From: Maea johnstoni
Lineage: Eukaryota > Annelida > Polychaeta > Spionida > Magelonidae
DNA: 64,000 bases
Direction of reading: 5' to 3'
Assembly: GCA_963942565.1 (NCBI GenBank)
Contig: OZ012701.1
Span: forward strand, 26,210,300-26,274,299
Both the position numbers and the translations under genes were made by a program. Below the pieces are notes generated by a model. That model saw nothing but the letters and a program-made list of their open reading frames with translations, searched no databases and was not told the DNA's origin. Shown piece after piece: positions 11,130-21,590 of the stretch (the first letter of the stretch is position 1; the number at the start of each line of letters is the position of its first letter).

Positions 11130-12890
11130 TATATATGTGCGTGTGTGTGTGCACGCGCATGTGTCAAAGTTCCCAATGACTAGTAATGTCCCATTAACTG
11201 TGCAGCAAATAACTTTAGTAACTTTTGTCATGAGTATCCTCAATATTAAGGAAAATCAAAGTAAAGTGGACATGTCAAGATACTTTCAAATAAATTGGAA
11301 ATATATGTAAGCGAGTTAATCTCTGGATGGTCTCACAATATTTGTTTAAGATAGAGCTGATGCTCATCTTTCTAGGTCAACAGTATGTCAGCAAGACTCA
11401 AGTAGTAGCATACTTTAGACGAGCTTTCATGATGAATCTAAATTAGAAAGTGTAACGTCCCCCACTTAAGGAGATATAGCTAGTAGCAGGTGGCTATTAA
11501 TTATCTCTTTGCAGGGGTCAACATTGACTTAAACGCCTTCTACCTGCTTCATAGCAAGTAGGTTCCATGTCCAATGTTTACCTGCACTTTTAATTTAAAC
11601 CTAATCTACAAAAGGTGTTCTAGATAGTGAACTTAAAACATATATGGGTACTTCTGTTTGGCCAAATGTACCTGCAATGGTTTAATGTTGTTTGTCATAT
11701 GCTATATAGGTGATTTTCAACCAAGTTTCACGGTTGGAATAGGATGGATCTATTTAACTTGGCAATTAGCTTTATCCAATTTCTGTAGGTGGCAATAAAA
11801 ATTATGATCTTATCACATTTCACATGAACTACAGTGTTTCTATCATCCAAAGGCACACCTTAGCATTGATCATTGTGGTAACCATTCACACTGTAATAAT
11901 AGTTTCCAGATACCTTACAAACTAAAACAGTTCCGCAGATATATTCAAAGGACAGCTCATTGGAGGAGACATGAATCTGTGGCGCCTACTGCTAGATCTG
12001 GGACTGTAAACAAAGCAAGGCCGGCCGGCGGGCAGAGTAAAATCCTACTTGCCCTGAGGGAGGGAGCACAGTATTATGTGATCTAGAAATATCATTTTGG
12101 TAAGTTTATATTTATAGGCAAAGTAAATATTGCAGGGTGACTATACAGGCTAGGCAGGCATTTAACCACTTTATGCTTGGAAATACATTAGTTTTTCACC
12201 TCCGTCTATGACGCTTTTGAAAATCATTTATGAATGGAACATAAATTCACTAAATAATTGAGAAGTTTGTGATATGCACCCTTAATACAAATATTTTCAA
12301 AAAAATGTGTTTGTTATAAGAGAAGTTTTTCCTCCAAAAAAAATCAATTCACATATTGCTAATTCACTTCAAAGTTCTGGAATTTGTAAAGGCCCTAAAG
12401 CGTCTGACGCTGGTATTACTTAATCATTTTCACTACAAGTACTTTGAATAAAATGCGATCTGTCATTTATGTCCAGGATCAGAACATGCCTTTTCTCCAA
12501 ATAAATCAATTTACTGCAAATTCTGGAATTACTTTAGGGGTTTACACTGGTATAATTTCAGACATTTTACACCTTACAAGATTCCAATAGTCACCTCACT
12601 TATATTCACCGACTCATGCCTACAATTACTGTTCAAATTCCCCTTGAAAGGAAGCACCTCAATTAACAAAATTCCTGGAAATAACTTTGTAATAAAGTAA
12701 GAATTCACAAAATAGTTGGTTGATTGAAAGCTGTTTATTTTAATCTGACAAACATTTCTAATTGCTAATTTCTATCTCTTCGAAGGTTCTGAGAAAGTTG
12801 TAGAAACGGTTGAGGAGGAATAGTGTTTTTTTCTGGAGTTGCCCCACCATGTGAGTTGTACAAGGAGTACGTCAACATAGAGTGGGCCGC
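11127..12890. other. No gene seen; one or two decayed MITE copies
   Basis: Mostly single-copy-looking DNA. About 12160-12420 resembles a decayed TTAA fold-back copy (TTAACCACTTTATGCTTGG at the left). No splice-flanked frame was found. Confidence 0.4.
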
Positions 12891-12899
12891 CGCCGGGAA

Positions 12900-13045
12900 T
12901 GCCGGGCTGGTGGCGGGCTGGTGGCGGGCTTGTGGCGGGCTGGTGGCGGGCTGGTGGCGGGCTGGTGCCGGGCTGGTGGCGGCGGGCTGGTGGCGGCGGG
13001 CTGGTGGCGGGCTGGTGGCGGGCTGGTGGCGGGCTGGTGGCGAGC
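12900..13045 (+). repeat. 12-bp GGCGGGCTGGTG minisatellite
   Basis: About twelve units of GGCGGGCTGGTG with occasional 9- or 15-bp variants. It is strongly strand-asymmetric in G. It stays open on both strands, giving Gly/Trp-rich and Pro/His-rich frames that I treat as artefacts. Confidence 0.9.
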
Positions 13046-13422
13046 CGTATGTATGTTTCCGGGCACGCTCCAGCGCACCCCCACCAAAAGGGGGGAAGAG
13101 TCGCCCGGCAGTAATAGCGGCCCCTTGACTAGAAAGGTCACGCTCCTGAAAGCACAACAGGCAGCACAAGTCCCAAACCACTTCATTATTCCACAATCAG
13201 AGCGGCGAACCCTACTTACGCTGGCTCCCAGGATTTTGGGACAATAATGACTTCAAGTACCTGGATGCAGTATGACAGCCGCTCCCTTGAGTGGATATTT
13301 GGGATCGCAATCACTGAATATCTAGCTTTGCGCCACTTGAGAGGCAGAGTTTGTCATGAGATAGATTCTGTGCCTTTGTTCTCAACTGTCCTGCTCCCAT
13401 GAAGGAATGTAGACAGAGAAAC

Positions 13423-13640
13423 CAGAGAGAGAGGGGGGAAAGGGGGGGCATACACATAGACAGAGAACCATAGAGAGGGGGAAAGGGGGGGCATACACAT
13501 AGACAGAGAACCATAGAGATGGGGAAAGAGGGGGTAAACATAAACGGCAAGGTATCCTGTCTCACTCACCTATTGATGAGTGGATAAAACGGCAAGGTAT
13601 CCGGTCTCACTCACCTATTGATGAGTGGATAAAATGGTAA
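13423..13640. repeat. Two adjoining short tandem duplications
   Basis: About 13423-13535 holds three copies of a roughly 55-bp unit (CATACACATAGACAGAGAACC). About 13541-13640 holds two copies of a roughly 48-bp unit (CGGCAAGGTATCC...GATGAGTGGATAAAA). Confidence 0.8.
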
Positions 13641-15129
13641 GGTAGCAAGCTCATCACCTTGATTTGCTTCAGACATTCAAAAGAAAATTCATTCGAGGGT
13701 TTCTAAACAAGTAGAACTCATTCATTTGAAACTTGGATTAAATATGTCAACGCTATCTTGAGTTTGTGTTCTGATCATGATTGTTGCATCTACAACTTCA
13801 GGTATACAGTTATCTATTTAACATTTACAAACACACCAGAGCATCTCCATACTCTTGTCAATGACTGGCTCCAATATAAAGGATCCCCCTTTAAAATGAA
13901 AAACCCTTCCCAATTCCCAATCACTTTTTTTCCCCCTGGAGGAGTAGTAGTAGAACTGTGAGGGAAGCTCCACCTCACTGCCGCCGCCAGCCAGCATGTT
14001 GCGTAAAGAAAATATTATTCTACCCGGGAGCACGCTAAACAAAGCACACCCATGGCACTGCCACGGCGGCCGCGGAGGAGGCCTCGGCAGCCAAAACACA
14101 GCGTACAAGACCCCCCCCCTTCCTTCCTTCCTTCCGGTGTTGAGCTAGCTAGCCCTCCTGAGCAGGGGACCCTCCAGCTAATGGCAAGTCCAACGCCTTC
14201 AATTCTGATCATTAACTTTACAGGATGGTTTGATCATAAACAATAGGAAACTTTCACATGAGGAAAAGTTTTGATTTTCATGTTTATCGCATGGTTTTCT
14301 CAAATTTTGGGCAAGTCCGAAGCTTTGAAATCATGAAGTTTGACAGCCATATTCATTTAAGTCCCAAGGTAGCCTGATAGCAAACAATAGGAAACTTTCA
14401 CATAAGGAAAGAAATCCTTCCCTTGAGGTGGGACAAGCATACATGGGAAACAAATATTGTGATGGAAATTTGTGGAATAGTAAAGCTGTACCTTTGCATT
14501 CATACAATGGTAACACGTCTTATATCATTTTTTAAACCGAATCATGTAAATATATGATAACCAATATTGAAGTTCTTGTGTTAAGTTTTAAAGGGTCTGA
14601 GTACCCATATGATGGCCCAGCACCATGCTGATTGACTCAGGTGCGCCGAGCACAGACTTGCTGAAGATTTACACATTGCTTTTGAACTCGATCACACACA
14701 GATACAGGGGAGACTTAAATCATGAGTTTTGATTCTGTGGTGGTGTTTGTTGCTGCTGCTGGCTGGCTGTGAACTTTGCGTCAGTGTGAGAGGAGGTATG
14801 TGTCGGAGGAGGAGGAGAGAGGGAGCGCCCCGTGGTCTTGCTTCTCTCTTAACGCCTCACCGAACCAACACTCCATTCCACAAACTTACAGCCTCCTCCT
14901 CCTCCTCCTCGGTAGGCAACGTTGCTTTCTTAACGTGGCTAGAGCATGCCCTGGCACTCTCTAGCCCTGATTTCCTACCCTCCTCCTCTTCCATAGAGCC
15001 TTCTTCTAACTTCTCAGAACATACTGAATACCCCCCCCCCCCCCCCCCCTCTCTGATCCTAACAGTCCTAAATTACAGTAAGTCTAGGAGAAGGTTTTAG
15101 AGACCATAGAGCCAAATATCCAAACTAGG
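13641..15129. other. No supported gene; poly-C run
   Basis: Contains a poly-C run at about 15031-15049 and GGA/CCT-rich patches near 14800-15000. A Leu-rich plus-strand frame near 14729 has no ATG in place and no splice support. Confidence 0.4.
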
Positions 15130-16020
15130 GTAAATGGTACAGGGGTGGAGGTCGGGGGTACCAGGGTGAAGGGTGCCTATGTGAGGGGTAACGGCACAGA
15201 GGGTACCAGGTAGGAGGGGTACCAGGGTGAAGGGTGCCTATGTGAGGTGTACCGGCACAGAGGGTACCAGGTAGGAGGGGTACCAGGGTGAAGGGTGCCT
15301 ATGTGAGGGGTAACGGCACAGAGGGTACCAGGTAGGAGGGGTACCAGGGTGAAGGGTGCCTATGTGAGGTGTACCGGCACAGAGGGTACCAGGTAGGAGG
15401 GGTACCAGGGTGAAGGGTGCCTATGTGAGGGGTAACGGCACAGAGGGTACCAGGTAGGAGGGGTACCAGGGTGAAGGGTGCCTATGTGAGGTGTACCGGC
15501 ACAGAGGGTACCAGGTAGGAGGGGTCCCAGGGTGAAGGGTGCCTATGTGAGGTGTACCGGCACAGAGGGTACCAGGTAGGAGGGGTACCAAGGTGAAGGG
15601 TGCCTATGTGAGGTGTACCGGCACAGAGGGCACCAGGTAGGAGGGGTACCAGGGTGAAGGGTGCCTATGTGAGGTGTACCGGCACAGAGGGTACCAGGTA
15701 GGAGGGGTACCAAGGTGAAGGGTGCCTATGTGAGGTGTACCGGCACAGAGGGCACCAGGTAGGAGGGGTACCAGGGTGAAGGGTGCCTATGTGAGGTGTA
15801 CCGGCACAGAGGGTACCAGGTAGGAGGGGTCCCAGGGTGAAGGGTGCCTATGTGAGGTGTACCGGCACAGAGGGTACCAGGTAGGAGGGGTACCAGGGTG
15901 AAGGGTGCCTATGTGAGGTGTACCGGCACAGAGGGTACCAGGTAGGAGGGGTCCCAGGGTGAAGGGTGCCTATGTGAGGTGTACCGGCACAGAGGGTACC
16001 AGGTAGGAGGGGTACCAAGG
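15130..16020 (+). repeat. 61-bp minisatellite, about 14 units
   Basis: About fourteen 61-bp units built on GTACCAGGTAGGAGGGGTACC. The first units alternate between GGGGTAACGG and GGTGTACCGG variants, giving a 122-bp higher-order period, and later units are homogenised to the second form. G-rich on the plus strand. Confidence 0.95.
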
Positions 16021-16695
16021 TGGAGGTGAGGGAGGTTTCAGGGCAGAGGAAACACACCCTCCTTTCCCACTCTAGCCTGCCTCCCAGGCCTTATTGTAAT
16101 ATCCTCCCTTGTGGATAGATGGCTCTGCGGTATACTAGGATCTCTGAGCGAAATAATACAGACTAGAGCTCAAGTGTGTCCCCCTTGAGGATTTATTCAG
16201 AACTAAACCTGGAGTGAAATCAACTCAGGTCAGATCAGTGAAAGAGCCAGATATCACAGGCTTGTAGCAAGTCTATTCCCACTCCTGAGCAGTGGTTCAG
16301 AGAGAGCCAAATTCAACAGTTTGCTGCTCTTTCCACTTTTCTTATATCTTAACCCTAATGTTTTCTCCATAGTGCATCAGTGTACAGGAGAGTGGTGAAG
16401 TTACTGAAAATCAGTAAACCGGCCAGTCTTCAGTACACACACACACATAAAATGGCATCCAAAAGTTATCAAAACTTTAGATTATCATCTCTTTGGGAAA
16501 TGTTGTTGAGATACAACTACCGCGCTGAGGGACACAGAGCGAATACAGCCCAGAGGTAAATACAAATATCTTGACTTACATTTTTTCTATGCAGATTACG
16601 GATTGATTGTGTAAGGGAATGGGCCAGTGCACATGTATAAATAAACAGTTGGTTTAAGGTATGTATGGAGAGGCAGTCAGGCATGGGTGAACTAC

Positions 16696-16814
16696 CCATC
16701 TTCTTTGAGCATCCTGAATGCCGCATAAAGATCACGAGGAAATTGTCCAAAATCAGCAGCACACAGGACCGGGGGAGCAGAAGGGTTTAGGTTTCCCACA
16801 TCGGGCGCTTTCAT
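16696..16814 (-). CDS. Candidate first coding exon of an unidentified gene
   Basis: On the minus strand an ATG at 16814 opens 39 codons plus two bases, beginning MKAPDVGNLNPSAPPVL and continuing with DFGQFPRDLYAAF. An in-frame TGA lies a short way upstream of the ATG. The exon would end at 16696 before a GTAGTT donor (moderate quality); without splicing the frame stops after one more codon. Just upstream in the transcript sense lie an inverted CCAAT motif (ATTGG), an ETS-type CGGAAGT and an AP-1-type TGACTCA, a promoter-like combination. I do not recognise the protein and found no second exon. It may be a short chance frame. Confidence 0.3.
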
Positions 16815-17413
16815 GACGCCCAAGGGGTAAGATCGTCATCGTCGTTTTCGGCATTGGGTGAGTCACGAATTACTTCCGCTTCCACGCCGAGAGCGAGCCA
16901 ATCTCAGCCCAACCGACTACCTAACTAAGCAGCTTTCTCAGCAGAGATAGCAGTTTGGTTCTATCGAAGCTCACCAGGAACTAAGCTTCAGGTCTCATTT
17001 AGACTCGAGGGAGTCTGAGGGAGGGTGGGCAAGTGTACTGTAGATAGATGATAGAATCATGGCCATCGATTGTCTGTCCATAAAGACTTGTTGATGATAG
17101 GGTAGAACTATTTTGGGAAGATTTTTCACATACATGTACTTTGGAAAGTATTTCATGGAATAAACCTTGAACATCTAGGGGCTTAGAGGGATTGTAAATA
17201 GCATAAGCCCCATAACACAGTCTTACCCTCAAACCCTGAACACTTCAGGAAGCCTATTGAAGGATGCATAAACTGTTTCCTCTTTATCAATTGAGAACTC
17301 TCCTTGAAATATTCTCCTACATTTGATTTATTTCAAAGTAATTTTCAAAAGTATCATAACAAGTCCAGACAACATTTTAATGGAAATGGGATAAACCAAA
17401 GATTTCAATCAAG

Positions 17414-17467
<54 letters not shown>
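17414..17467 (+). repeat. 54-base poly-C tract
   Basis: An uninterrupted run of about 54 C. Such runs are often mis-sized in assemblies. The poly-Pro frame through it is an artefact. Confidence 0.95.
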
Positions 17468-17537
17468 ACGCCCAGTCCTACTTTACATTAAACCTGGTGA
17501 GGCCAAAATAAACTGCAAAGATCCCCGTTACTCTACC

Positions 17538-17852
17538 ATGTTGATATCAACTCCACTACCAGGAACTGGGTCCAGATCACTGCTAATCCTACCTCTGATA
17601 TACTGCTTCCTGGGCCAAACTGTTGCCAATGCTACAGAGAAACATGCATTCTTGAAAAACTTTGCAAATCCGGAACTTGACATTGTTTCTGCAGACGAGA
17701 GCTGGGTGCATTTCTCTATAAGTTGGGATGTCTGTGATTGCGCTATCAGCGTCATTAGGGAGCATAAGGGGGGCCCCCACTTATGTACTTGTCGTCTGTA
17801 TCTCAATACCGCGGGACCACACAGGCGAGGCCAGGGACCACTACCATTGTAG
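17538..17852 (+). CDS. Candidate secreted or membrane protein exon, unidentified
   Basis: From the ATG at 17538 a plus-strand frame of 104 codons starts with a signal-peptide-like segment: a short polar lead, then LLILPLIYCFLGQTV and a plausible cleavage near VANA. A segment with ESWVHFSISWDVCDC follows, loosely like a fibronectin-III strand pattern. At GGGGGGCCCCC (about 17768-17778) a second frame becomes more protein-like and runs to about 18010 with a hydrophobic LAFVIILSVLFF. That could mean a sequencing slip in the homopolymer, a pseudogene, or chance. No clear splice donor was seen and I do not recognise the family. Confidence 0.28.
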   Translation: MLISTPLPGTGSRSLLILPLIYCFLGQTVANATEKHAFLKNFANPELDIVSADESWVHFSISWDVCDCAISVIREHKGGPHLCTCRLYLNTAGPHRRGQGPLPL

Positions 17853-20103
17853 TTCCCATAAGAGTGGCTATAGCCAGCAGCAGCGAAAAACAGGCTGTAG
17901 AAAACTTGCATTCGTAATAATATTGAGTGTCCTATTTTTCAAAGGAGACCATAATACATTAAGGTACCAAACAAAAGTATGTGCCTTATTTACTGATTGG
18001 GAAAAGGCGTGATATCCTCATGTAATGTCATGGGAATAACAGCAAATCAGAATGACTTTCAGCTTGACTTACAAAATATTGAAAATTAATGATAACTTTT
18101 ATAGGTGTCATATATGAGTGAAAGGGTTGCATTTGCACAATTGTTGAGGTTCATGCGAGTGGAGAGATTGATTTGAGTGACGCCAATGAGAACTGACTCT
18201 ATCAAGTGATGTTAACTTGAGTGGCCCAATCTTGCTGCTGTGTGCTGACGCCATGTTTTATCAGAACACCAAGGTGTACCCAGGGAAGGAGCAGCGTCAA
18301 GTGCATGAGACTACTTAACCCTTACAGCTCTGCTGCTTCAAAACCATCAGCAAGATAATAAGCGCTTTCTAGGATGACTTCCTTGTTGGGCAAATGTTTG
18401 CAAACTATATGAAGGAGGGTTGCTGATTGGGTTCTGATGAATATTTTTCATTCAATTGTCTTTCCAAGAAATTCTTTCTATGTAGAGATATCATCAGACA
18501 AAACCTGGCCTTAAGGGCCGCTGCGGGAAGGAAATTATTAGATGGCGAAAAAAAATATATACCACAATACTAAGACTGACACCTCACACAAAAGCTTCAG
18601 AGCTAGTTACAAGCATAAATTCACAAAATAAATATACGGAGCAGAGTCTTGGTTAATTCTGATCAACATTTCTCCTTGGAACTTTTTCTTGTACATGCCC
18701 TTATCAAAAAGATATAATCAAAGTTGTGAGTGTATTTTTGGGCAGCACTACAGGCATGTGTATGTGTTAACCCATAAATACTGAGAGCAGCCCAAAGCAG
18801 CTTGACAATGTTGGTGAAATCTTTTAAGCGAAAGCAAGATTGTGGATATATTTGAAGAAGAAATGCTCATTAGAACATCATAGACATCTTTCCTTCAAAT
18901 ATTTTACAAGATCTTTTACAATTCCTGAGTTATTATCAAATGTACTAAAGATCCAGACAGCAATTTCTGGAGGAACTCCTAAGCATTACTGTGTTAAGCA
19001 GGGTGATGCTGCTGCGGTTGAGAAGAAGTGAACTTGTGTGCTATAGTGGTTAGGGGCCTCGGGAAATAGGACAAGCGTTCACCTTGCCTGTGTACATTGT
19101 CGAATGTCAATGCAGAATCACCGGGACTAATGCTCGCCTCCAAACCTGCCATTTTTGGTGGCGCACGCACCGTACTACAAAACAAATAGCAGTGGCAGCG
19201 GCACCGTGGACGGCCTGAGCCCGTGGCAGCAGGAGCAGCAGCTCGCAGTGAAAGGCGTGCTGCTGCTGCTGCTGCTGAGGTGGAGGAGTTCTCAGGCCCG
19301 CCTGGGTGGCCTTGGTTTCCTGAGAGAGAGAGCACCCTAAGCCAAATAACACAATGCCCTGATTCAGGTTTCCAGCACAACAAAAAAAAGTTTGCCGAGG
19401 TTTATTTTTTCTATTCAACTTTTTCAGTGAATTTTTTTTTTGTTTATGTATATTCAGTATATTCAGGTAAAAAAATCAGTTTCTTAATGCATTTAACAAA
19501 TATTAATTTGTAAACAATTTAACTATTCAAGTCACCCACTAGGTCAGGAACACATGGGATGAAACAAAGATGGTTTTTGACCTATCACACATCTCCTCAC
19601 ATCCCATAGCAGCCTAGTAATCCTACCGCGCTCATTCATACTGTAAGTTCCCCATAATAAAGTACTGCAAGTCTCCCATAGCAGCATAGTAATCATACCT
19701 CGCTCAGTCATACTGTAAGTTCCCCATAATAAAGTACTGCAAGTCTTCTGGAGCCCGGCTAAAAGCATGAATGGACCAACCTCATCTCATGTGACTACAA
19801 AAGCAGACCAAAGCATACAAGTTGGAAAATAATTGAACTGAAGAAGAATCTTTCTAGCTGGCTCAAACCTACAACTTTAGTGGAAGCTATTGAGTGAGTT
19901 TGGCCAGGATCTGGGATAGAGAGCTACTGTGAATAACTTAGGGAATGGGTTAGGGGGATAAGAGAGTGAGTTTGGATGCAGACTAGGGTAGGGATATCCG
20001 CGCCTGGCTGCCGGTGGAGATAGACTGGGCTACCAAACTAGGCCAACCAAGACTACAACTGGCCCCTGACCCCAAAAGCCAGCAGCCAAGTTTCCCCTTC
20101 ATC
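17853..20103. other. No supported gene; decayed MITEs and a short duplication
   Basis: Fold-back MITE relics are likely at about 18318-18530 and 18771-18995 (GAAGGAGGGTTG and CTTCAAATATTTT words). About 19595-19747 holds two copies of a roughly 83-bp unit containing CCCCATAATAAAGTACTGCA. A CTG run lies near 19258. Confidence 0.45.
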
Positions 20104-20465
20104 CTGTCAGTGAGCAAGAGGAGGGGAGGGGGGGGGAGCAGGCTAGGAGGAAGAGGAAATGCAGGATTCAGAGGAGGGGATGGATAGGGCAAGAGGAGAG
20201 GAAAAGGGAGAGATTGGGGAAGAGGAGGAGAAAAGGGGGAGGAAGGAGAAGGAAAAGAGTAAGAGAAGGAATGGAGGGGAGGGTAAGAGGAACTAAGGAG
20301 GCTAGGAGGAGAAGAGAAGGGTGAGAAGAGTGGAAGAGAGGCGAGATTGGGAATGAAAAAAGAAACAAGGGGGTTTAAGAAGATGAGAGGGAAGGAAGAG
20401 AAAAGGGAATGAGAAACAGAGCTACAGAGGATAGGAGGAAGAGAGTGGAGGTGGACCAGGGCAGG
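20104..20465 (+). repeat. Polypurine (GA-rich) tract
   Basis: About 360 bp in which the plus strand is almost entirely A and G (GAGGAGAAAAGGGGGAGGAAG is typical), with only scattered pyrimidines. There is no regular unit. Long purine/pyrimidine asymmetry of this kind can adopt triplex structures. The 168-residue minus-strand Pro/Ser/Leu frame is a by-product. Confidence 0.85.
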
Positions 20466-20796
20466 ATGGAGGTGGCATGAATCATTCATCAGCAGGCAGC
20501 ACCCAGTCCATAATCAGGGCTTTCCACTTGACTGCCCCCTATTAGCAGAGCCCTGAGAGGGGGAAGCCCAGCCTGCTTGGCCCGCTTAGACTCCGGCCTC
20601 TAGAGAAGTTACCCACGGCCTGGATCAGGAGGCTGCCTGGGCCTCTTTCTAGCAACAAAACCATTGAGAATCACTCATCACGGAAAACAACAAATGGTTT
20701 TAGTCTAGAATATTTCTCGAAAATGTGCTTCAACTTTGAAGGTGAAGAAGTCGAAGTTTTCACTTTATGAAAATACACTGGTATTGTATTACTTAC

Positions 20797-21105
20797 TGTG
20801 GGGTTGATAGCCACTAGATGGTTGGTTCAATAGATATGGAGACAGATCCAAACGTGTGTGTAGTTTAGAGTTTTATTCGAGACTGAGTAATAATCATCAA
20901 TGATACAGTTTATACATCATATAGAAAGGTTACCTAGTACAGAGTGATAACTATGGGCTAGTCTTCTAAGAAGTGAAGTGTATGACTATGTACTAAGATA
21001 AGGTACAGGATTTCCTGGGTGCGGTGAGACTAGTTACATATTAACTATCAGTGATATGCAGTGCAATACCTGTATCAACTACAGTATGTTATCTAGGTTC
21101 CGACA
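20797..21105 (-). repeat. BEL/Pao 3' LTR
   Basis: 309 bp, in plus-strand reading TGTGGGGTTG to GGTTCCGACA. It matches the LTR at 26976-27284 over its full length by eye. Confidence 0.95.
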
Positions 21106-21590
21106 TACTCCGGGGGCCGCAGTGTTTATAATACTTGTAAAGCTATTAAACATCTAGAATTGAGATACACAATTGTTCTGCTAAAAATCTGTCTAGTTCA
21201 ATAATTCAATCTAGAAAATACAAATATACATATGATCACATCATTGTAAAGATACATAGCATTTATCATACCATTTCAATGTAATTGTTAGCACATTTAT
21301 CAACATCCTTACAATCTGTTTACAGATAGGTTTACATACAGGTAAAAGTAATCATAAAGTGTATTACATCATGTTCCAGTAGAATGAATGCTTATCGGAA
21401 CTACCATGCATTATGTTCTTTATTTCTAGTACCAACAATTAGTTACATACATTCGACAAAGTCAGCAGATTCATACATGTATGAGATAATACTCAGATTG
21501 AGTTACAAAGAAATCAGTTTTATAGTGCATTAAAAACCACCTTTACTAAGATTTACAGTGTGTACATGAGATACTCTCAATCAGAGTAAG

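Noticed and set aside
12765-13247. Overlapping Gly/Trp and Pro/His-rich frames on both strands
   Set aside because: They are readings of the 12-bp GGCGGGCTGGTG minisatellite.
17304-17537. Upstream part of the plus-strand frame through the poly-C tract as coding (poly-Pro)
   Set aside because: The frame survives only because a C homopolymer cannot contain a stop. Its length is unreliable and the flanking residues have no gene character.
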